The notes under the pieces were generated by a model. The model made no database searches and was not told the origin of the DNA. It was given only the letters and a program-made list of their open reading frames with translations. 55,985 bases of DNA from Thomasclavelia spiroformis (GTDB lineage Bacteria > Bacillota_I > Bacilli_A > Erysipelotrichales > Coprobacillaceae). The position numbers and the translations under genes are program-made. Shown here one piece after another: positions 8,555-17,365 of the stretch (within the stretch, counting starts at the first letter, position 1; the number at the start of each line of letters is the position of its first letter). The stretch is taken from the NCBI GenBank assembly GCA_016901755.1, contig JACJKV010000017.1, forward strand, positions 1-55,985. Reading direction: 5' to 3'.

Positions 8555-10978
8555 CTATTTATCATCCTCAACATATTTTATTGCTACTGTATTTCTGGTC
8601 AGTTTTGCCTGATACAGCATATTATCGGCAATAATGACCATTTCAGGCACTTTTCTACGTCCAATAGCACAGCCAATACTACAGTTGATTTTCAGCTGTT
8701 CAAAACGTTCGATAACAATCTGGGCTACGTCTTCTCTTAGCTGATTTAAACGTGCTTCAATAATATGAGTTGGAATATCATCAAACAGGATAACAAACTC
8801 ATCGCCACCATAACGTATCAAAGCATCCTTTTCACGAATTCCCTTTTTAATGACATCAACAACCTTTTTCAAAACTATATCACCGACATGATGTCCATAA
8901 CGGTCATTGACATCCTTGAATTTATCAAGATCCAGCATAGCAACAGCTGTGACCGTTTTACCATCATAAATCTGCTCATCCAGATAACGGCGATTATAGG
9001 CATTGGTCAACCCATCACAATATAACTGTTCCTGCAGTTTTTTTAGCGATTCAAAAATATTATGATTATGGAAATGCGATTCCAGCATATCCTTTCCTAC
9101 CTTACATCCCAGTTCCAATACATAAGGTTTGGCATCAATTTCAACATTTTCAGCAATCACATAATAAACATCATTATTGATCGTTTCATATTTTCCCTGC
9201 TTACGTGATACCGTATCATGTAAAAAACAGTTATGACATTGACTGTTTTTATTCCATAGCGAATAACAGCTATGAGTTGAATAAACCATTTCATCATGTT
9301 CATCCAGATAAACGACTTTTTGATCTTTGACATCAATAAAACGTACAAAAGAAAAATCACGTTTCAGTTCTTTTAACAGCTTCTTAGCCTGAATAAAAGA
9401 CAGTCTGAAATCATTATTTTCTATTTTAATTTCTTTGATTTGATCAATTTTATCCTGATGCACAGGATTTAAAATCACTTCTTTATCAACAATACCCACG
9501 ATTCCCATGAACACCGGCTTATTGGTCATATACCAGATCGCACGACAGGTAAAATGACACAGTTTTTTCATATGATCCACTTTCAAAATGGCCTGAAACT
9601 GAAATTCTGGTTTATCATTTGTCGTCTGCATTGCCCGCTGTATTAACTGAGAAAATTTTTCCTGTTCATTTTCCATAAAAATACTTTTTTGTGATAATGG
9701 ATCAATGATCGTTTCCTTCAGTCCTAATCTCAAAGCATCACGTTTAGAAAACATCAGCATTTCCAAATAATGATTATAAACAAAAGATATATTAGCCAGT
9801 TTTTCAGCAAAAAACGAATACTTCTGTTTTTCCATTTCCAGCTGATACATCACCTGCTGGGTAATCGACATATCTTCAAATTTTTCCAGTTCTGATGTTA
9901 ATTTCACCATTTCCTTAACATGACCTGCTTCTATATCATGGTCGATCAGTTCTTTTTCCAGTTCATCACCAATATCCAGCAGACATTCTATCAGCAAGGG
10001 ATTAAACGCTCCACATTCTCCCTGACAGATCATATCAATAGCCTTGGCATGAGAAAAAGCTTTTTTATAACATCTTTCACTGGTCAAAGCATCATAAACA
10101 TCGGCCAAAGAAACGACCTGAGCAGATAAAGGAATCTCATTTTCTACTAACCCATCAGGGTATCCTCTACCATCCCATCTTTCATGATGCCAGCGACATA
10201 TTTCATAAGCTTTCTTTAAAAGCGTATCCTGCTGATCCCATTTTAAATCTTTGATGATTTGCGCTCCAATTGCCGAATGCGTCTTCATGACTTCAAATTC
10301 TTCTTTGGTCAAACGACCAGGTTTATTTAATATTTCATCAGGTATCGAAATTTTACCAATATCATGAAGTGAAGAAGCCGTTGTAATTAATGAAATGGTA
10401 TCATAATCAAGCTCCAGTTCAGGATGTTTATGAGCTAAAGCTTTTAAGATCTTTTCTGTAATGGTATTAATGTGTAAAATATGCAAACCACTTTCACCAT
10501 TTCTAAATTCAACGATATGGCTTAAAATAGCGATCATCAGTGAACTTCTTTTTTCTTTTTCATAAATCTGTTCTGTTAAAATATCTTTAAGCTTTCTCTG
10601 TTTAGAAAACAAAGAAATAATATTAGAAACACGTTTTCTGACAATATTGATATTAAATGGTCGATTAATAAAATCACTCGCCCCTAATTCATACGCTTTT
10701 GTTACCGAATCACCATTGGTTTCAGAAGAAATCATCATTACCGGAATATCATGGATCCAGCCATTTCTATTCATATATTCCAGCACTTCAAAACCATCCA
10801 TTTCAGGCATTACCAGATCCAGTAAAACTAAAGATAAATCAGCCAGATGCTGTCTGATTAGAGAAATACCCTGTATCCCGTTTTCAGCAAGCAAGATATG
10901 ATATTCATCACATAATATATCTTCTAAAAATTCTCTATTCAGTTGTGAATCATCAATAATTAAAATCTTATTTTTCAT
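8555..10978 (-). CDS. Response regulator with HD-GYP and GGDEF domains
   Basis: An 807-residue cytoplasmic protein. Receiver at about 1-125 (ILIIDDSQLN, LVLLDLVMPEMDG). HD-GYP phosphodiesterase at about 145-335 (SLHDIGKISIPDEIL, KTHSAIGAQII, CRWHHERWDGRGYPDG, VSLADVYDALTSERCY). Middle PAS-like region with CHNCFLHD. GGDEF domain at about 640-807 with CDGLTNAYNRRYL and intact RYGGDEFVILF. It thus pairs an enzyme type that breaks cyclic-di-GMP with one that makes it, under a receiver switch. ATG 10978 follows AAAGGAAGA and is preferred over a Met ten codons earlier. It is the first gene of the operon. Phosphorylation probably comes through the HPt protein encoded next. Which activity dominates cannot be told from sequence. 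Confidence 0.88.
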   Translation of the reverse strand: MKNKILIIDDSQLNREFLEDILCDEYHILLAENGIQGISLIRQHLADLSLVLLDLVMPEMDGFEVLEYMNRNGWIHDIPVMMISSETNGDSVTKAYELGASDFINRPFNINIVRKRVSNIISLFSKQRKLKDILTEQIYEKEKRSSLMIAILSHIVEFRNGESGLHILHINTITEKILKALAHKHPELELDYDTISLITTASSLHDIGKISIPDEILNKPGRLTKEEFEVMKTHSAIGAQIIKDLKWDQQDTLLKKAYEICRWHHERWDGRGYPDGLVENEIPLSAQVVSLADVYDALTSERCYKKAFSHAKAIDMICQGECGAFNPLLIECLLDIGDELEKELIDHDIEAGHVKEMVKLTSELEKFEDMSITQQVMYQLEMEKQKYSFFAEKLANISFVYNHYLEMLMFSKRDALRLGLKETIIDPLSQKSIFMENEQEKFSQLIQRAMQTTNDKPEFQFQAILKVDHMKKLCHFTCRAIWYMTNKPVFMGIVGIVDKEVILNPVHQDKIDQIKEIKIENNDFRLSFIQAKKLLKELKRDFSFVRFIDVKDQKVVYLDEHDEMVYSTHSCYSLWNKNSQCHNCFLHDTVSRKQGKYETINNDVYYVIAENVEIDAKPYVLELGCKVGKDMLESHFHNHNIFESLKKLQEQLYCDGLTNAYNRRYLDEQIYDGKTVTAVAMLDLDKFKDVNDRYGHHVGDIVLKKVVDVIKKGIREKDALIRYGGDEFVILFDDIPTHIIEARLNQLREDVAQIVIERFEQLKINCSIGCAIGRRKVPEMVIIADNMLYQAKLTRNTVAIKYVEDDK

Positions 10979-11162
10979 GACACATCTTCCTTTACCTTTA
11001 ATAATCAAAGCTACGAACTCATTTTGATTTTACATCATCTCATGTAAAAATACTACGAAAAGTTCATAAAAACAAAGATATTCACGTGAATGGTCACGCT
11101 TAAAAGATAATGACATATTTTCATATTTTTACCACAAATATGCATTTTTTTAAATTGTAGCC

Positions 11163-11201
11163 AAAAAAAGATACGTCAGTTACACTTTGACGTATCTTTT
11201 T
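11163..11201 (-). terminator. Terminator of the AEC-GNAT-aroE-deformylase operon
   Basis: Arms AAAAGATACGTCA and TGACGTATCTTTT around a short loop, with T-runs on both strands, just past the deformylase stop codon. Confidence 0.85.
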
Positions 11202-11206
11202 ACATG

Positions 11207-11620
11207 TTATATCAGTTTTCCGGAAAAATGATCCATTTCATGCTGAATGATCTGCGCCGTTAACCCCCGAAAGGTTTTTTCTCTTTTTTTAAAACGCTCA
11301 TCCACATAAGCTACCTTAATATAAGCATATCTTTTGACATGATGAACATACCCATGACATAAACACCCTTCTTCAGTTTCATAAAGTTCTCGACTATGAG
11401 CAATAATTTCCGGATTGATCAGAATCAGTTCATGATCATTATCCAAAACGATCATCATCGTTTTTAAATAACCAATCATGTTCGCTGCCATACCCAGACA
11501 GGTTTGACGATGAAAACGCAGCGTATCGATCAGATCTTCAACGATATAAAGATCTTCGCGACTAACTGGCAATGATTTTTGCTGGAGCAGAAAATGATCC
11601 TTAACAATAGCTTTGATCAT
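11207..11620 (-). CDS. Peptide deformylase-like protein with altered motif 1
   Basis: A 137-residue member of the deformylase fold, which removes formyl groups from nascent N-termini using a bound metal. Motif 2 is EEGCLCHG (Cys ligand) and motif 3 is QHEMDHFSG (two His ligands and the catalytic Glu), both intact. Motif 1 reads LGMAANMIG where the family has GxGLAAxQ(V/I)G, so the usual Gln that helps stabilise the transition state is Met. It is shorter than standard Def (about 160-190). A deformylase-like group with AANMIG occurs in other Firmicutes as far as I recall, so this may be a functional subgroup with different substrate preference. The start directly follows the aroE stop, so the two are coupled. 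Confidence 0.75.
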   Translation of the reverse strand: MIKAIVKDHFLLQQKSLPVSREDLYIVEDLIDTLRFHRQTCLGMAANMIGYLKTMMIVLDNDHELILINPEIIAHSRELYETEEGCLCHGYVHHVKRYAYIKVAYVDERFKKREKTFRGLTAQIIQHEMDHFSGKLI

Positions 11621-12487
11621 TTAAAAATCCAAGGCCGCTTTCACTACCTCAATTGGCATAGACTTTCCAGTCCATAACTCAAAAGATTCTGCCCCCTGAA
11701 ACAGCATCATGCCTAAACCATTTATGGTTTTACAGCCTAACTTTTCAGCTTCTAACAGCAGTCTGGTTTTTTCTGGCATATAAATAACATCAGAAACGAT
11801 CAGATTCTGACGCAGATAAGTCGTATCAGGAATAGGCATCATGCCTTCCATTTTCCCCATACCAACATTGGTTGCATTCGTTAAAATAACTGATGAGGCG
11901 ATTTCCTGACGCAAGGCATCATGATCATCAAGATCAAAAAGTTCAGCATGACAGTTCGTTTTTTCATTGATGATCTTTACATTTTCTTCGGCACGTGACC
12001 ATGACTCATCCTGACGATTAAAAATTGAAATTTCTTTAACCCCGTCCATGGCTGCCTGCATACAGATCGCCGTTGCTGCTCCACCTGCACCAATGATCGT
12101 CATTTTTTTACCGATGATATCAACACCCTGATCTGCCAGTGAACGCATATACCCGGTTCCATCGGTAATCGTTCCGGTTAACACACCATGGTCATTAATG
12201 ACCGTATTGATAGCTCCACACATCTTGGCAATCGGCGTGATATGATCTAAATACTGCCCGATGACTGTTTTATAAGGCATAGATACATTCCATCCTCTAA
12301 CATTCAAGGCTTTTAGTCCTTTAACAGCATCTTCCAGCTGATCTGGCTGAATATCAAAAGCCAGATAAGCATAATCCAGGCCTAAATGACGACAGGCAGC
12401 ATTATGCATCGTTGGTGATTTTGAATGTCTGATAGGGGTTGCTATCAGACCTAATAATTCAGTATATCCCGTAATTCTTTTTTCCAT
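11621..12487 (-). CDS. aroE: Shikimate dehydrogenase
   Basis: A 288-residue NADP-dependent shikimate dehydrogenase that reduces 3-dehydroshikimate to shikimate for chorismate and aromatic amino acids. The N-terminal substrate domain shows SKSPTMHN and NVSMPYKTVI with the catalytic Lys; TGTITDGTGY contributes the Asp. The Rossmann part has GAGGAA followed by FNRQDES. The C-terminal signature is NGLGMMLFQGAESF. ATG 12487 is chosen over an upstream Met because AAAGGAG lies 7 nt before it. It sits in an operon with an acetyltransferase and a deformylase rather than with other aro genes. A quinate/shikimate dehydrogenase role is an alternative. Confidence 0.88.
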   Translation of the reverse strand: MEKRITGYTELLGLIATPIRHSKSPTMHNAACRHLGLDYAYLAFDIQPDQLEDAVKGLKALNVRGWNVSMPYKTVIGQYLDHITPIAKMCGAINTVINDHGVLTGTITDGTGYMRSLADQGVDIIGKKMTIIGAGGAATAICMQAAMDGVKEISIFNRQDESWSRAEENVKIINEKTNCHAELFDLDDHDALRQEIASSVILTNATNVGMGKMEGMMPIPDTTYLRQNLIVSDVIYMPEKTRLLLEAEKLGCKTINGLGMMLFQGAESFELWTGKSMPIEVVKAALDF

Positions 12488-12539
12488 AATAAAACTCCTT
12501 TGTTTCATTATAATGATAAATCCTTCATCTTTCAAATCT

Positions 12540-13370
12540 TTACAACTGTTTTTTCATCCAGATATGAGGACAGTGTTCTTCATATTCTATCTGCCCATAA
12601 GCCGTAAATCCCAGCTTTTCGTAAAATGGCTGAGCCTGCAGCTGCGCATGCAGGATCACTTCGCCAGCTTTCATCAACGCACAGGCACGATTGACGATAT
12701 ACATACCAAGATGGCGGCCACGGTAAACCTTGCTTACAGCGATGCGTCCTAAAACATAATGCCCATCTTCGATAAAGTAACGGCACGTGCCAACTGCCTG
12801 TCCATCATCAAAGAAAACCAGATGAGTACAGTCATGATCACGTTCATCAAATTCATCCTGAAAGCCCTGCTCTTCAACAAAGATCGCCGTTCTTAAAGCA
12901 ATCGCTTCTTCAGGCAGATCTTCGTATTTTCTGACTTCAATAAGCGCTTTTTGCATCCTGACATGTTCAATGCCCGCTTCGATAAAACATTCAGAAATAC
13001 AGTGATAGCCACATTTTTCATAAAACATCTGAACCTGTGCCTTACTGTCAAGTATAACCAGATAAAAGCCTCTTTTTTTATAATCCTTTTCTATCTTTTC
13101 CAGAATCTTTTGGCCATATCCCTGATGACGATATGCCTTCATGACACAGAATCTTTGAATCTGGATCTGATCAGCTTTTTTTTGAATACGGATCGCTGCT
13201 ATATCAGCACCCTGATCCCTAATGAGAAAATGATCACAGCTGCCATCCAGACAGTCCCACTGATCGACTTCGATTTCGGGTGGAACTTTCATTTCTTCAG
13301 TAAATACTTCATAGCGAAGCTTGGCATATCTTTGCCAAAGCCCTGGTGTTGTCACTTTTATAATTTCCAT
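12540..13370 (-). CDS. Protein with two tandem GNAT acetyltransferase domains
   Basis: A 276-residue protein made of two GNAT folds. The first (about 1-140) has IQIQRFCVMKAYRHQGYGQKI, ending in the acetyl-CoA binding RxxGxG loop, and MFYEKCGY. The second (about 145-276) begins with ALRTAIFVEEQGF, as in YjcF/ElaA-type proteins, and has VLGRIAVSKVYRGRHLGMYI and FYEKLGF. Both acetyl-CoA loops look intact, so either or both domains may work. The substrate is unknown; small amines or protein N-termini are possible. It is the second gene of the AEC-GNAT-aroE-def operon. Two adjacent ATGs are available; the second (13370) has better spacing from GGAGA. Confidence 0.82.
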   Translation of the reverse strand: MEIIKVTTPGLWQRYAKLRYEVFTEEMKVPPEIEVDQWDCLDGSCDHFLIRDQGADIAAIRIQKKADQIQIQRFCVMKAYRHQGYGQKILEKIEKDYKKRGFYLVILDSKAQVQMFYEKCGYHCISECFIEAGIEHVRMQKALIEVRKYEDLPEEAIALRTAIFVEEQGFQDEFDERDHDCTHLVFFDDGQAVGTCRYFIEDGHYVLGRIAVSKVYRGRHLGMYIVNRACALMKAGEVILHAQLQAQPFYEKLGFTAYGQIEYEEHCPHIWMKKQL

Positions 13371-13379
13371 CATCTTCTC

Positions 13380-14303
13380 CTAAATCAGCATGGTTGCCAC
13401 AACAACAGGAATTGTTATAACCGACAACAACGTTGAAACAATAATATTACGAGTTACAATTTCCTTATTGGCATTATACTGCGTTGCCATCATCAGTACC
13501 ATCGAAGCGACCGGCATCGCATTGGTAACGATTGCAATATTCGCAAAATATGGATCGACCTGTAACAGGCGACAAACGATCATTGTCACAAAAGGAATCA
13601 AAAACAGTCTGACCACCGCAAAAAGATAACTGCGCCAGTCAGTCAAACTTTCTTTAATTGGATACAGTGCCAAAGATGAACCAATCATCATCATAGAAAG
13701 CGGTGAAGTCAAACCACCGATACTGTCAATCGTATCCATCAAAACATCAGGTAAAACAATATCAAACACATAGATCAAGACCGCCACAAACAGCAAAATA
13801 ATTCCTGGTGTCAGTAGCTTATTTAAATCAAAATGAAAGCCTTCGCCATCTTTTTTGGTCAGGCACATGATCGCATAGGTATAGATAAACAGGTTAAAAG
13901 CCATATGCAGCAATGAAGCATAAAAAACCGAAGCATTGCCAAAAACACTGATCAGCACGGGATAGCCCATAAATCCCGTATTACCAAAAACCGCCATACA
14001 TTCATAGACTGGCCAGTCTTTTTTAGGAAACGGAAAGATCACATTGATCACTTTTCCTAAAATAATAAAACCGATGTACATCAAAACTCCACAGCCCATC
14101 AACATAAACACAATACTTTTATCATCACTTTCCACACCTGCAATTGAACTGATGATCAACAGCGGTGATGTACAGTTAACGATCAAAGCTGAAATCTTTT
14201 TATTGGTATATTCATCAAAAATATGACATTTAAACAGCACATACCCTAAAACCAGCATCAAAAACAGCTTTAACATTGTCTGAAATATTACCAAAACATC
14301 CAT
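13380..14303 (-). CDS. AEC-family (auxin efflux carrier type) permease
   Basis: A 307-residue membrane protein with about ten hydrophobic helices in the inverted-repeat layout of the AEC family. It starts VLVIFQTMLKLFLMLVLGYVL, has VYECMAVFGNTGFMGYPVLIS (a gating-like glycine/asparagine motif) in the first half and ANIAIVTNAMPVASMVLMMA in the second. Such proteins move small organic anions such as malate or amino acids; the substrate here is unknown. It is the first gene of the operon and lies 9 nt ahead of the tandem GNAT gene. ATG 14303 (AAAGGAG 11 nt upstream) is preferred over a GTG that abuts the ribosome binding site. A second, distant AEC paralogue is at 27105-28040. Confidence 0.85.
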   Translation of the reverse strand: MDVLVIFQTMLKLFLMLVLGYVLFKCHIFDEYTNKKISALIVNCTSPLLIISSIAGVESDDKSIVFMLMGCGVLMYIGFIILGKVINVIFPFPKKDWPVYECMAVFGNTGFMGYPVLISVFGNASVFYASLLHMAFNLFIYTYAIMCLTKKDGEGFHFDLNKLLTPGIILLFVAVLIYVFDIVLPDVLMDTIDSIGGLTSPLSMMMIGSSLALYPIKESLTDWRSYLFAVVRLFLIPFVTMIVCRLLQVDPYFANIAIVTNAMPVASMVLMMATQYNANKEIVTRNIIVSTLLSVITIPVVVATMLI

Positions 14304-14417
14304 TATTCGTCCCACTCCTTTATGTTTTTATATACCCATCATCTATTTCTCACCGTTTTTTTTCAAAAAAAGAAAAAAAAGCATCCATCACAATACCTCT
14401 CTATCTTATCATTTTTG

Positions 14418-14449
14418 AAAACAAAAAGTCGCTTTGAGCGACTTTTTGT
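14418..14449 (-). terminator. Terminator of hicAB
   Basis: Perfect arms AAAAAGTCGCT and AGCGACTTTTT with a 3-nt loop immediately after the hicB stop. Confidence 0.85.
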
Positions 14450-14839
14450 TTAAAGATTCAGAAATTTAATTAATGCATTTTGTAATACATTTGAAAAATT
14501 AACATTATTTTTTTCTGCTAAATCGTTTAACCATGACGGAATTGTAACACTTTTTCGTACCGACTTATTATTGTATTTTTTATTAAATTCTAATGAATTA
14601 AACTTTACTGCGACCAAAATCTCATCTTTTGAAGTTTCTATACCGTCAAAACATGGTTCTGGAATTTCTTCGTGATCTTCTCTCCTCCCTTCTAGACAAA
14701 GTCCTAAACATTCTTCTGCCATTTCCATTGCATTTTCAAAATTGTCACCACATGTCATTGCTTCTGGCAAGTCGGGAAATGTTACCGAATATCTGCCGTC
14801 AGATTCATTAAGAAAAACCGCAGGGTAATATTTCTCCAT
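14450..14839 (-). CDS. hicB: HicB-family antitoxin
   Basis: A 129-residue antitoxin. The N-terminal part (1-60) is the HicB partial RNase-H-like fold with YYPAVFLNESDGRYSVTFPD, then a GDNFENAMEMAEE helix. The C-terminal part (about 90-129) is a ribbon-helix-helix-like DNA-binding domain: NKSVRKSVTIPSWLNDLAEK, then NFSNVLQNALIKFL. It should bind and block HicA and repress its own promoter. It is translated after hicA with a gap of about 50 nt. Two near-identical operator-like repeats lie upstream of hicA, which fits autoregulation. Confidence 0.9.
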   Translation of the reverse strand: MEKYYPAVFLNESDGRYSVTFPDLPEAMTCGDNFENAMEMAEECLGLCLEGRREDHEEIPEPCFDGIETSKDEILVAVKFNSLEFNKKYNNKSVRKSVTIPSWLNDLAEKNNVNFSNVLQNALIKFLNL

Positions 14840-14892
14840 TTTTTTTCCTCCTTAAAATTGCATAAACAAAACAAGCATATTCAAGTCGGGAT

Positions 14893-15084
14893 TTATTTCT
14901 TTATCCTGGCTCTTTTTAATATGCTTCTTTCAGTCCCTGGTGCTAAATCACCAGTGTGGAAAGGTACCGTAACTTTTATACCATTTTTTCTATTCAAAAA
15001 CTGTTTATGCGAACCGATTTGTCGTATTTCTTCATATCCGTTCTTTTTCAACAGTATTATCATTTGTTTTGCTGTTAACGGCAT
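14893..15084 (-). CDS. hicA: HicA-family mRNA interferase toxin
   Basis: A 63-residue toxin with the double-stranded-RNA-binding-like HicA fold: MPLTAKQMIILLKKNGYEE, the catalytic GSHKQF with the conserved His, TVPFHTGDLAPGT and ILKRARI. The family cleaves mRNA and tmRNA independently of ribosomes. ATG 15084 follows GAAAGGTGGTGAAGTG; an earlier in-frame Met would place the ribosome binding site inside the coding region. Gene order toxin-antitoxin is typical for hicAB. All conserved residues look intact, so the pair is probably active. The flanking genes run in the same direction without mobility genes. Confidence 0.92.
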   Translation of the reverse strand: MPLTAKQMIILLKKNGYEEIRQIGSHKQFLNRKNGIKVTVPFHTGDLAPGTERSILKRARIKK

Positions 15085-15106
15085 CACTTCACCACCTTTC
15101 AATAAC

Positions 15107-15163
15107 ATTATAATACATATTAATGCGTATTAAAATACATTTTATGCATATTAATGTGTATTA
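15107..15163 (-). promoter_or_regulatory. hicAB promoter with two operator-like direct repeats
   Basis: A -10 TATAAT (minus strand) lies at 15107-15112, just before hicA. Two copies of CATATTAATGYGTATTA lie at 15116-15132 and 15147-15163, 31 bp apart (three helical turns) and each partly palindromic. The first covers the spacer and weak -35. They are the probable HicB binding sites. Confidence 0.65.
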
Positions 15164-15368
15164 TATTATTATTCTTTTATAGAAGTTTTATTCACTTTTT
15201 TTTACAAGAACTATTATTTTTTATAAACTTCTCATATAATACAAGCTAATAACAGCGACAATAAATATGAGTTCTATAATTCTATTATCATGTATATGTA
15301 TCCTTCGTGTGTTTTTATATATCATGACAAGCCAAGATTCTCTTAACTTTAAAATAAAAAAAGAAAAG

Positions 15369-16046
15369 TTATCCTTTTCTTTTCATCTTCAGAAACGCCG
15401 ATCCTAAAACCGTAAAAATCAAGATCAAAACGATGATCATATAAAAGCTGCCAATTCCTAAAGTAGTTGCTCCAAACAATGACAAATCAAATCCAAACCA
15501 GCCAGTTGCAGCCCCATAATTCAAAAAATTATAGGGAGCCATCATCGTTCCATCCCAACGTACACCCCATAGCTGTGCCAGGATCACGACATAACCAACA
15601 TAGATAAGTGGTGGTACGATGGCATAAAAAACATGTTTCTGACTCGATCTGTATTTTTTATCAAACAGCAGAAAATCGATGATCGCTAACAGCGGTGTTA
15701 ACAGATGCACACAAAAGCTGCCAGCCCCATTATTCAAATACGCCCCGATCACGCCTGCTTCATTGGTCGGTGCCAAAAGCAGCAGATATACAAAACAGGT
15801 CAGCGTAATAGAAATCGTTGCCATGAACTTAATGATATAAAGTGGCTGCGATATCTTCTTTTTCTGAATTTCCAGCACCAGAAACAGTCCCAGTACCAGA
15901 TCAATAAAAATATTTGACAGATTTGTAAAATATGTAAAAAACATCATTCCTGAAAATGACCGATACATACCATAAATCGATGCAACGATTGCTATCACTT
16001 TAATGATAATGGACAGATACTGTTCTTTTTTCTCATTCTTTTGCAT
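15369..16046 (-). CDS. Six-helix membrane protein, Pr6Pr-like
   Basis: A 225-residue protein with six predicted membrane helices and no catalytic motif that I recognise. Patterns such as FFTYFTNLSNIFIDLVLG, followed by a conserved His-Leu-Leu-Thr-Pro segment (FCVHLLTPLLAIIDFLLF) and PYNFLNYG, match the Pr6Pr / FAR-17a-AIG1-like membrane proteins of Firmicutes. The physiological role is unknown. ATG 16046 follows GTGGGTGA with good spacing and is preferred over a GTG three codons upstream. It appears to be a single gene. The region upstream (16047-16436) holds only a terminator-like hairpin that belongs to the next gene. Confidence 0.6.
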   Translation of the reverse strand: MQKNEKKEQYLSIIIKVIAIVASIYGMYRSFSGMMFFTYFTNLSNIFIDLVLGLFLVLEIQKKKISQPLYIIKFMATISITLTCFVYLLLLAPTNEAGVIGAYLNNGAGSFCVHLLTPLLAIIDFLLFDKKYRSSQKHVFYAIVPPLIYVGYVVILAQLWGVRWDGTMMAPYNFLNYGAATGWFGFDLSLFGATTLGIGSFYMIIVLILIFTVLGSAFLKMKRKG

Positions 16047-16436
16047 AAATTTCACCCACGAAAATATATCACAAATTTACCTGTAATTCAAATTTCTTTG
16101 TAGTCATGTCTTATAAAACCGTTTTGAGAGTTATTTATATTTCCATTCTTTACTTCTTAAATCATTATAGAAAATATGTTGTTTAAATATTCAATCCTGC
16201 AAGAAGAAAAGATTGCTATATCAATTTTGATAAAATCAAAAATCTGATATGCAAATTTAAAAATCTTAATCAGCACCGATTAGCATAATTTATCACTTTT
16301 ATTAAAATCGAAAGCTCTATTAGGAACTTTCGATACTCAAAAAGAATAATAAAGATTAGATAATATTCTGACAAAGAAATGTTAACACAGCTAATCAAAC
16401 CAAAATTTTGTTATATGAAAATATTATTTTACTTTT
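16047..16436. other. AT-rich intergenic region
   Basis: About 390 bp without a recognisable gene. Apart from the hairpin at 16307-16334, no repeat, structured RNA or clear promoter was identified. Confidence 0.6.
16307..16334 (-). terminator. Probable terminator of the hydroxyacid dehydrogenase gene
   Basis: Arms ATCGAAAG and CTTTCGAT with a 12-nt loop, followed on the minus strand by TTTTAATAAAAG. It lies about 100 bp past the stop of the gene at 16437. Confidence 0.5.
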
Positions 16437-17363
16437 TTATAGTCTGTTTTCCATATCCTTTCCTTCAAAATAATCAATCAATCCATAAACAACTTTCATT
16501 CCCACACGATAGAGCGCTTCATCAGTCGTTGCCGCAATATGAGGAGTAGCCAAAAACTGTGGTAAAGAAAGTAATGGATGAGATTTTGATATTGGTTCAT
16601 CTGAAAACACATCACAGGCCGCACCTTTGATTACACCATTTTTCAAGGCTTTATATAATGCTTTCTCATCAATAATTTTCCCTCTGGCAGTATTGACCAG
16701 CAAACAACTGCTTTTTGCATATCTTAAAATATCATCATGAATCAGCTTTCTGGTCTGATCGTTTAACGAACAGTGCACACTGACAATATCTGCTCTGGTA
16801 AACAGTTCTTTCAATGTCTCACATTTTTCAATATGATCATTTAACGCCTGTTTTTCTGTTAAAGACGGAGAATAAACAATCACATTCATCCTGAATCCCA
16901 TTTGCAGAATAAAAGCTGTTTTTCTAGCAATCTGACCCCAGCCAATCAGCCCAACTGTTTTTTCGAATAACTCTGTTCCCTCCAACTGCTTTGTTCCCAG
17001 TTCAATTTCATTTCCCTGTTGCAGACAACGATCTGCTAAATAGATGTTACGCGACAGATTCAACATCAAAGCGACTGTGAATTCCGCTACAGACTGAGCA
17101 TTTTCTCCCGGTACACGGAAAACAGTGACTCCCCTGCTTTTTAAATAAGAAAGATCTAGATGATCATATCCAGTTCCATGTACAGCTACAACTTTTAAAC
17201 TTTGACAACAGTCAATCAACTTTCTGTCAACTCTAAAATTTCTCACTATCAGTCCCTCAACCTGATCAAGTTTATCCCAATCTGTTACGATTTTAAAATT
17301 TTTCTTTAAAAGATCATAGGCTTGCTGGTGGATCTGTTCACATAAAAATATTTTTCTTTTCAT
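16437..17363 (-). CDS. NAD-dependent D-2-hydroxyacid dehydrogenase
   Basis: A 308-residue member of the D-isomer 2-hydroxyacid dehydrogenases, which interconvert 2-keto and D-2-hydroxy acids. The coenzyme motif GLIGWGQIARK (GxGxxA) is near 140. The catalytic triad is visible as the Arg in VNTARGKIID, the Glu in VFSDEPI and the His in TPHIAATT. The N-terminus resembles 3-phosphoglycerate dehydrogenase (VAVHGTGYDHLDL) but the regulatory ACT domain is absent, so the substrate may be hydroxypyruvate, glyoxylate or another keto acid. It follows the pentapeptide-repeat gene after 2 nt and is probably cotranscribed with it. Confidence 0.85.
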   Translation of the reverse strand: MKRKIFLCEQIHQQAYDLLKKNFKIVTDWDKLDQVEGLIVRNFRVDRKLIDCCQSLKVVAVHGTGYDHLDLSYLKSRGVTVFRVPGENAQSVAEFTVALMLNLSRNIYLADRCLQQGNEIELGTKQLEGTELFEKTVGLIGWGQIARKTAFILQMGFRMNVIVYSPSLTEKQALNDHIEKCETLKELFTRADIVSVHCSLNDQTRKLIHDDILRYAKSSCLLVNTARGKIIDEKALYKALKNGVIKGAACDVFSDEPISKSHPLLSLPQFLATPHIAATTDEALYRVGMKVVYGLIDYFEGKDMENRL

Positions 17364-17365
17364 GA

